Shown here in pieces: positions 6,254 through 10,856 of a stretch of DNA of 13,638 bases; the first letter of the stretch is position 1; each line of letters starts with the position of its first letter. The notes beneath the pieces were generated by a model. That model ran no database searches. It worked only from the letters and a program-made list of their open reading frames with translations, and was not told the origin of the DNA. The stretch is from the NCBI GenBank assembly GCA_946626395.1, contig CAMOUF010000248.1, positions 1-13,638 of the forward strand, written 5' to 3'. A program made the position numbers and the translations under genes. Source of the stretch: an uncultured Clostridia bacterium. GTDB lineage: Bacteria; Bacillota; Clostridia; Christensenellales; Aristaeellaceae.

Positions 6254-7639
6254 ATGAGTCAGACGGTATCCGCCGCCAAGAAACAGGCGATGACGCCGAT
6301 CACGCTGGGCGCGATCCTGCTGGCGCTGGCCTTTTTTGTGCTGTTCGCGCTGTCGGGCGTGTCGGCCAGCACCACGCTGAAGGAAATCACGGTCAGCACG
6401 TACATGCCGCTGCCCCAGCTTTTCTTCTCCCTGTCCAGCGCCAGCATCCTGCTGATTCCCGTGGCGCTGGTGTGCATGGTATGCGCGCTGATCGCGCTGC
6501 TGGGCCGTCAGCGGAACGTGGCCATGATGTTTTCTCTGGTCTCCTTTCTCTCCTTTGGCCTGTTCCTGTTTTTCTTCTCCCGGGAGCAAATGAATTCCGC
6601 CCTGTACACGCCCCTGTCGGAAGCGCTGAAGGAAGCGGGCGTCAAGTTCAAAAAGCGCGATGTGAAAAGCATTCAAACGGCTTTTTCGCCCAGCGCGTTT
6701 TGCATGCTGGCCGTGGCGGGGCTGGTGGCTTTCCTGTGCCTGCCCAAATGGAGCGGAGAAAAGGACCGCAGGCGCGTGGGGCATGATCTGCTGCCCTATG
6801 CCTATATCGCCCCGCACCTGATTTTCTTCATCATCTTCTTTATTACCCCCGCCGTGTACGGCGTGTACGCCGCATTCACCAAGTGGGATCTGTTCAACGA
6901 GCCGGTGTTCATCGGGCTGGACAACTTCAAAACCATGCTCTTTGACAGCCAGAACACCTATTACCGCCAGCTGCGCAACGGCCTGTGGAACACGGTCAAA
7001 TTCGTGCTCTATTCCGTGCCGTTCTGCATCGCCGTGCCACTGGTGCTGGCCCTGGCCCTGCATACCAAAGCCAAGGGCAGCAAGTTCTTCCAGGCGGTGT
7101 ATTATTTCCCCAGCCTGCTGTCCATCACCACCGTCACCCTGAGCTGGCGCTACATGTTCAGCCCGGACTACGGCGTGATGAACCGCTTCTTCGGCTCTGC
7201 CGCCAATTGGTTCACGCCGCCCTATTCCTGGGTGGTCATCGTGGTGGTGACCGTCTGGTGGTGCACCGGCTCCACCATGGTCATTTACCAAAGCGCCCTG
7301 GCCTCCATTCCCCAGGATCATTACGAGGCCGCCTCCGTGGACGGCGCGGGCGCCTGGCAGAAATTCGTGCATATCACCCTGCCCGGCATGCGCTATCCCC
7401 TGATGTACACCTTCGTTACCTCCGTGGTGGCCCAGTTCAACATTTACGGCCAGCCCCTGATCTTGACCGGCTTTGCCAACCGGGAGGCCAACGCCGTGCT
7501 GCTGATGTACATTCAGGAAAACGCCGTGAAAAAGCAGGTGGCCGGCATGTCCGCCGCCATGGCGCTGGTGCTGGGCCTGTGCATCATGATCGTATCGTTC
7601 TTCCAGCTGAAGCTCATGCGCTCCAACGCGCCTGATTGA
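6254..7639 (+). CDS. Sugar ABC transporter permease, MalF/UgpA type, with N-terminal membrane extension
   Basis: A 461-residue inner-membrane subunit. Start supported by AGAGGTG (6239-6245) eight bases before ATG. The canonical six-helix permease begins near residue 178 (LLPYAYIAPHLIFFIIFF) and includes YGVYAAFTKWDLF, VGLDNF-like IGLDNF, and the cytoplasmic EAA loop at Glu358 (EAASVDGAGAWQKFVHITLP), which docks on the ATPase. Ordinary MalF/UgpA-type permeases of Firmicutes are 290-320 residues; here about 175 extra residues precede the core, with hydrophobic stretches at about 18-36, 62-83, 88-108 and 146-163 and a hydrophilic segment at 110-142. This resembles the extra N-terminal membrane part and loop of E. 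coli MalF in layout only. No ATPase gene is near, so a shared MsmK-like ATPase elsewhere is likely. It forms a heterodimer with the next gene's product. Confidence 0.92.
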   Translation: MSQTVSAAKKQAMTPITLGAILLALAFFVLFALSGVSASTTLKEITVSTYMPLPQLFFSLSSASILLIPVALVCMVCALIALLGRQRNVAMMFSLVSFLSFGLFLFFFSREQMNSALYTPLSEALKEAGVKFKKRDVKSIQTAFSPSAFCMLAVAGLVAFLCLPKWSGEKDRRRVGHDLLPYAYIAPHLIFFIIFFITPAVYGVYAAFTKWDLFNEPVFIGLDNFKTMLFDSQNTYYRQLRNGLWNTVKFVLYSVPFCIAVPLVLALALHTKAKGSKFFQAVYYFPSLLSITTVTLSWRYMFSPDYGVMNRFFGSAANWFTPPYSWVVIVVVTVWWCTGSTMVIYQSALASIPQDHYEAASVDGAGAWQKFVHITLPGMRYPLMYTFVTSVVAQFNIYGQPLILTGFANREANAVLLMYIQENAVKKQVAGMSAAMALVLGLCIMIVSFFQLKLMRSNAPD

Positions 7640-7655
7640 GAAAGGAGGGGCTCAA

Positions 7656-8534
7656 ATGGTATCCGGAAAAGTGGGAAAGCGCATTGCGCTGATTTTTATG
7701 TTCCTTCTGGGCATCGTCTGGATCGTGCCCATCCTGTGGCTGGTGCTGAACTCCTTCAAAACGGATTCGGACTTTATCACGTCCTTCGCCACGGTGACCG
7801 GCCCCTGGGATTATCTCAGCCGTCTGGTGCCGCGGGAATGGACGGTGGTCAATTATATTGAAATGTTCGTGGGCGGCAGCGGCACCAACACCACCGCCAA
7901 CATCCTGTCCATGTTCAAGAATTCCTTCATCGTGTCCATCACGGTCACGGTGTGCGCGGTGTTCATCACGTCCCTGTCCGCGTTCGCCTATGAACGGCTG
8001 GATTTCAAGGGCGGCGAAAAGATTTTCTGGGCGCTGATGTACATGAGCATGTTCCCCAACGTGGTGAACCTGCTGCCCATGTTCCGCATCGCCAACGCCC
8101 TGGGCTGGGTCAACAACCTGAACGCCCTGATCTGGCCGTCCCTGGCGGGTGTGTTCAATATTTTCCTGATCCGCAATTTCATGCGGGGCATTCCCAAGGT
8201 GCTGGACGAGGCCGCCACCATCGACGGGGCCAACAGCTTCCAGGTGTACACCCACGTGATCCTGCCCTCCATTCTGCCGGTGATGATCGTGGTGGCGCTG
8301 TTCTCCTTTAACGGCGCGTGGAACGATTTCCTCTGGCCCTCCATCGTCATGACCGATGTGAAGAACCAGACCCTTACCGCCGGTCTGCGCCTGCTCAGCG
8401 GCCAGTACGAACAGAAGTGGGCCCACATGATCGCATCGTGCCTGGTGTCCATGCTGCCGCCCTTCATCCTGTATCTGGTGGCGCAGAAATATTTCCTGCA
8501 GGGCATTTCCGTGCAGGCGGGCGTGAAGGGGTAA
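7656..8534 (+). CDS. Sugar ABC transporter permease, MalG/UgpE type
   Basis: A 292-residue inner-membrane subunit of normal length, starting 16 bases after the previous stop, with AAGGAGG (7642-7648) seven bases before ATG. It opens with a membrane helix (about 10-30, IFMFLLGIVWIVPILWLVLNS, shortened here) followed by SFKTDSDF, the family's usual first loop. The central part reads SLSAFAYERLDFKG, then the EAA loop at Glu185 (DEAATIDGANSFQVYTHVIL), and the end is the typical MalG tail FLQGISVQAGVKG. It pairs with the MalF-like subunit to form the channel and receives sugar from the binding protein. It is the last plus-strand gene of the operon and is followed by two hairpins. Confidence 0.95.
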   Translation: MVSGKVGKRIALIFMFLLGIVWIVPILWLVLNSFKTDSDFITSFATVTGPWDYLSRLVPREWTVVNYIEMFVGGSGTNTTANILSMFKNSFIVSITVTVCAVFITSLSAFAYERLDFKGGEKIFWALMYMSMFPNVVNLLPMFRIANALGWVNNLNALIWPSLAGVFNIFLIRNFMRGIPKVLDEAATIDGANSFQVYTHVILPSILPVMIVVALFSFNGAWNDFLWPSIVMTDVKNQTLTAGLRLLSGQYEQKWAHMIASCLVSMLPPFILYLVAQKYFLQGISVQAGVKG

Positions 8535-8576
8535 AGGACACTTACATACAGCGAAAAGCTTCCTGAAAGTGCCTTT
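8533..8576 (+). other. Hairpin at the 3' end of the transporter operon
   Basis: AAAGG plus CACTT (8533-8543, with one bulged A) can pair with AAGTGCCTTT (8567-8576), enclosing a smaller AGC/GCT stem. It begins at the stop codon of the MalG-like gene and lies just ahead of the main terminator hairpin; together they would shield the 3' end of the message. Confidence 0.4.
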
Positions 8577-8580
8577 CGCA

Positions 8581-8615
8581 TAAAAAACCGTCAGGCGAAT
8601 ATGCCTGACGGTCTT
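8581..8615 (-). terminator. Rho-independent terminator of the small minus-strand gene, probably bidirectional
   Basis: Perfect 10-base stem ACCGTCAGGC (8587-8596) / GCCTGACGGT (8603-8612), loop GAATAT. On the minus strand it is followed by a run of six T (plus-strand A 8582-8587), a textbook terminator 15 bases after the small gene's stop. On the plus strand the tail is only TCTT, so termination of the transporter operon would be weaker. Confidence 0.88.
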
Positions 8616-8627
8616 GCAACGTCTGTA

Positions 8628-8759
8628 TTATTTCTTCTCAGCTGGTTTATACTGTTCTTCGCCGGTTTCTACCCAAAGGATAAAGTCGTTGATGGATTTT
8701 TCATCCCAGCCGGCGGCCCGCAAGCCGAGGATAATCCGTGAAGCCTCCTGCATGTTCAT
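8628..8759 (-). CDS. Uncharacterised 43-residue protein
   Basis: The reading frame starts at ATG 8759-8757 and ends at TAA 8630-8628. It is real by context: AGGAGGT lies five bases before the ATG, a perfect sigma-A promoter precedes it at 8789-8817, and a strong terminator follows. The product starts MNMQEASRIILGLRAAGW and continues DEKSINDFILWVETGEEQYK, ending in a charged tail (PAEKK). It has two predicted helices (about 3-16 and 20-32) with a Gly-Trp turn, is soluble, and has no signal peptide or cysteine. The pattern resembles short conserved hypothetical proteins of gut Clostridia, from memory and unverified. Function is unknown. A compact helix-turn-helix-like fold is possible but too short to claim. 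An internal Met at residue 3 is a less likely start. Confidence 0.85.
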   Translation of the reverse strand: MNMQEASRIILGLRAAGWDEKSINDFILWVETGEEQYKPAEKK

Positions 8760-8788
8760 GAAAAACCTCCTTTCATTTCCCTGCTTTT

Positions 8789-8817
8789 ATTATAAAGTAT
8801 TCTTTTCCTGATGTCAA
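8789..8817 (-). promoter_or_regulatory. Perfect consensus sigma-A promoter of the small minus-strand gene
   Basis: Read on the minus strand: TTGACA (8817-8812), exactly 17 bases, TATAAT (8794-8789). Every consensus base is present. The start would be near 8782, leaving a leader of about 22 bases containing only the ribosome site. No operator-like repeat overlaps it, so expression is probably high and constitutive. Confidence 0.92.
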
Positions 8818-8849
8818 CCGATTGTTCTCCCGCGCGTTTCAATTCAATG

Positions 8850-8866
8850 TGATCGAGCATGATCGA
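8850..8866 (+). repeat. TGATCGA direct repeat upstream of the GH43 gene
   Basis: TGATCGA at 8850-8856 and again at 8860-8866, ten bases apart, so both face the same side of the helix. They lie just before AAAGGAG (8874-8880), the GH43 ribosome site. They may be a regulator site; I found no good -35/-10 pair for the GH43 gene. Confidence 0.4.
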
Positions 8867-8889
8867 ACACAATAAAGGAGTAAAAAAAC

Positions 8890-10290
8890 ATGAAAACAAT
8901 TGCGATTGCGCTTTGCGCGCTGATCCTGCTTTCGTCTGCGTTTGCACAGGCGGAGGAGCTGCCCCTGCGGGATGTCAGCGAAGTGAAGGATTGGTTCCAG
9001 TCCAATCCCCGGAATGTGAAGGACATCGGCGACCCCTTTGTGCTGGCGGAGGAAAGCGGGTATTTCATGTTCGCCACCGGCGGGCCCATCGGCTTCAACG
9101 TTTGGCGCAGCAATGATCTGCTCACGTTTGAGAAATCCAAGGCCCTGAAAAAGCTGAACTGGGCGTCCGGCGATTACTGGGCCCCCGAAGTGTATAAGGT
9201 CGGGGAAAAGTACGTGATGCTGTATACCGCACGGTGCCGGGAAAACGGCAGCCTGCGGACCGGCATCGCCTTTGCCGACGCCCCGGAAGGGCCCTATGAA
9301 GACCCGCTGGGCAAGCCGCTGATGGACTACGGCTATGCCACCATCGACGCCACCCTGACCTGGGACGACGGGGGCAGCCCCTACCTGATCTACGTGCGCG
9401 ACTGCTCGGAGAATAGCTTCAACGGCCATCAGGAAAGCCACATTTACGGCGTGCGGCTGGCGGACGATCTTTTGTCCACGCTGGGCGACCCGGTGCTCCT
9501 GCTCAAGCCCGAGGGCGAGTGGGAAACCAAATCCGGCGATACCCGGTGGAACGAAGGCCCGGTGGTGGTCCGCCAGGATGGGAAGTATTACCTTTTCTAC
9601 AGCGTCAACGGCTATTGGATGAAGGAATACTCCGTCAGCGTGGCTGTGGCGGATGAACCGCTGGGGCCCTACATCAAGCAGGAAAACAACCCCCTGCTGG
9701 TATATGCTGAGGATGAACGCGGTGCCATCGTGTCCGGTCCCGGTCACAACGCGTTCTTTACCGTGGGCGATGAACTGTTCACCGCCTATCACACCCATAC
9801 CTACCCCCAGGCGCCTTCCGGCAATCGACAGCTGTGCATTGACCGGGCGGGCTTCCACTCTGATGGCACAGCCTATATCAACGGTCCCACCCTGGCTCCC
9901 CAGCTGCGGCCATTACGGGAAATCGGCCTGGTCAATTGGATGGCGCAAGCGGAAAGCGATACGGAAAACGCCGCGCTGCTGACGGACGGCGATACCTGCG
10001 TCAGCCCCGCGTCCGCCGCCTGGGCCTGGCAGGGGGAGAGCGCGTCCTTCCATTGGCAGGAGCCCGTCCAGGCAGAACTGCTGATCCTCTATCCTGCGGC
10101 AGGCAGTGCGCTCAAGGGCAGCGCCGTGATCAACGGTTCCCTGCAAGCCTCCTTCGATCTGCCCGCTGCTGGAAATCCGGGCCAGGCTGTGATCCTTCCT
10201 TTTCATGCCCTTTTGGTTGAATCGTTGGAGCTTCGGCTGGATTCATCCGGCCCGCTTGGCGAAGCGCTGCTGCTGGGGCATCAAATGTGA
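8890..10290 (+). CDS. Secreted GH43-type glycoside hydrolase with C-terminal beta-sandwich
   Basis: A 466-residue exported enzyme, probably an arabinofuranosidase, xylosidase or arabinanase acting on plant polysaccharide. Start supported by AAAGGAG (8874-8880) nine bases before ATG. Residues 1-21 are a signal peptide ending AFAQA|EE. The five-bladed propeller (about 40-340) shows the GH43 residues: base Asp48 in IGDPFV, WAPEVY at 97-102, the second Asp153 in ATIDATLTW, acid Glu222 in RWNEGPVV, and His286 in GPGHNAFF at the metal site. Residues about 345-466 (LLTDGDTC, a W-rich strand, SASFHW, LELRLDSSG) resemble an F5/8-type C (discoidin-like) domain, which may bind sugar or may be only structural. 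No sorting signal or lipobox, so it is released or loosely bound. Divergent from the small gene; likely works with the GH2 importer operon. Exact substrate not readable. Confidence 0.9.
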   Translation: MKTIAIALCALILLSSAFAQAEELPLRDVSEVKDWFQSNPRNVKDIGDPFVLAEESGYFMFATGGPIGFNVWRSNDLLTFEKSKALKKLNWASGDYWAPEVYKVGEKYVMLYTARCRENGSLRTGIAFADAPEGPYEDPLGKPLMDYGYATIDATLTWDDGGSPYLIYVRDCSENSFNGHQESHIYGVRLADDLLSTLGDPVLLLKPEGEWETKSGDTRWNEGPVVVRQDGKYYLFYSVNGYWMKEYSVSVAVADEPLGPYIKQENNPLLVYAEDERGAIVSGPGHNAFFTVGDELFTAYHTHTYPQAPSGNRQLCIDRAGFHSDGTAYINGPTLAPQLRPLREIGLVNWMAQAESDTENAALLTDGDTCVSPASAAWAWQGESASFHWQEPVQAELLILYPAAGSALKGSAVINGSLQASFDLPAAGNPGQAVILPFHALLVESLELRLDSSGPLGEALLLGHQM

Positions 10291-10352
10291 AATTGAAAAG
10301 AGATACCTCATGAATCATCTGCTCCTTGCCTGCGAAAAGCAAGAATGGAATG

Positions 10353-10391
10353 AAAAAGTCCGCCCCGGCTGCGTTTGCGGTCGGGGCGGGC
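10353..10391 (-). terminator. Rho-independent terminator of the NRPS/STAS operon
   Basis: GC-rich stem: CCGCCCCG (10360-10367) pairs with CGGGGCGG (10382-10389), extended outward by two pairs and inward through GCTGC/GCGGT with wobble pairs and a GTTT loop. On the minus strand the stem is followed by TTTTT (plus-strand A 10353-10357). It lies about 150 bases after the STAS stop. Read on the plus strand it lacks a T tract, so GH43 messages would be poorly terminated here. Confidence 0.85.
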
Positions 10392-10542
10392 TGGATTGTA
10401 TTCAGGGATCGAAAGCGCAGACTTTCTTTCGACAGCTTGAACCCATATCGAATATCCGTTTAGCTGTCAGAGGAAATCCACTCCTCGCAGGCCGGCAGCG
10501 CCTGCCGGGCCTGGGGCGTGTCTCCCGCCGCATTTCATCTGC

Positions 10543-10836
10543 TTACGGCTCGATGGTCAGCCTTTTTTCCAGTCCCGTCATGCGCAGTACGTTTCTGATC
10601 TCCTCGGAAACATGGCGAAGAGTCAGCGCGCCCTTCATGCGCTTGTAGGCGGCCACCACCTGCCGAAGCCCTGCGGAAGAGATGTATTCCAGCTGCGCCA
10701 TATCGATCACCAGCGCGGTCACCTCTCCCTCCAGCTCGCCAATTGCCGCCTCCAGCTCCGGCGCGCTCTGGGTGTCCAGCCATCCGGCCAGCTTCAGCTC
10801 TGCCACGTTTCCGTTCAGTGTCTTTTCAATGGTCAT
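10543..10836 (-). CDS. STAS-domain anti-sigma factor antagonist (SpoIIAA/RsbV-like)
   Basis: A 97-residue single-domain protein. GGGAGG lies nine bases before the ATG (10836-10834), and the gene starts 20 bases after the NRPS stop, so the two are co-transcribed. The STAS fold is visible: a strand VAELKLAGWLD at 11-21, helix APELEAAIGEL, strand VTALVIDMAQLEYI, then SSAGLRQVVAAYKRMKGALTL. Aligned with SpoIIAA, Ser54 in YISSAGLR takes the place of the Ser that an anti-sigma kinase phosphorylates and a PP2C/SpoIIE-type phosphatase dephosphorylates. Unphosphorylated protein would sequester the kinase and free its target, a sigma factor or another effector. No kinase or phosphatase gene is seen in the window; they may be upstream of the NRPS, beyond the right edge. 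Its pairing with an NRPS is unusual. Confidence 0.9.
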   Translation of the reverse strand: MTIEKTLNGNVAELKLAGWLDTQSAPELEAAIGELEGEVTALVIDMAQLEYISSAGLRQVVAAYKRMKGALTLRHVSEEIRNVLRMTGLEKRLTIEP

Positions 10837-10856
10837 CTTTCTTTTCCTCCCTCAGA

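Noticed and set aside
6224..7372. Minus-strand 382-codon frame opposite the MalF-like permease
   Set aside because: His/Gln/Gly/Arg-rich shadow translation with no domain pattern; the plus strand shows the EAA loop and membrane helices.
8839..9858. Minus-strand 339-codon frame opposite GH43
   Set aside because: Shadow frame; the plus strand has a signal peptide and the full GH43 catalytic set.
10460..10535. Short minus-strand open stretch after the STAS gene ending in a plausible C-terminus (ALPACEEWISSDS)
   Set aside because: Only about 24 codons after an in-frame stop, without start or ribosome site, and in a different frame from STAS; at most a relic of a lost gene.
10310..10648. Plus-strand frame between GH43 and STAS starting MNHLLLACEKQEW
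   Set aside because: Weak ribosome site, runs through the minus-strand terminator hairpin and antisense to the STAS gene, with no protein-like composition beyond the first residues.
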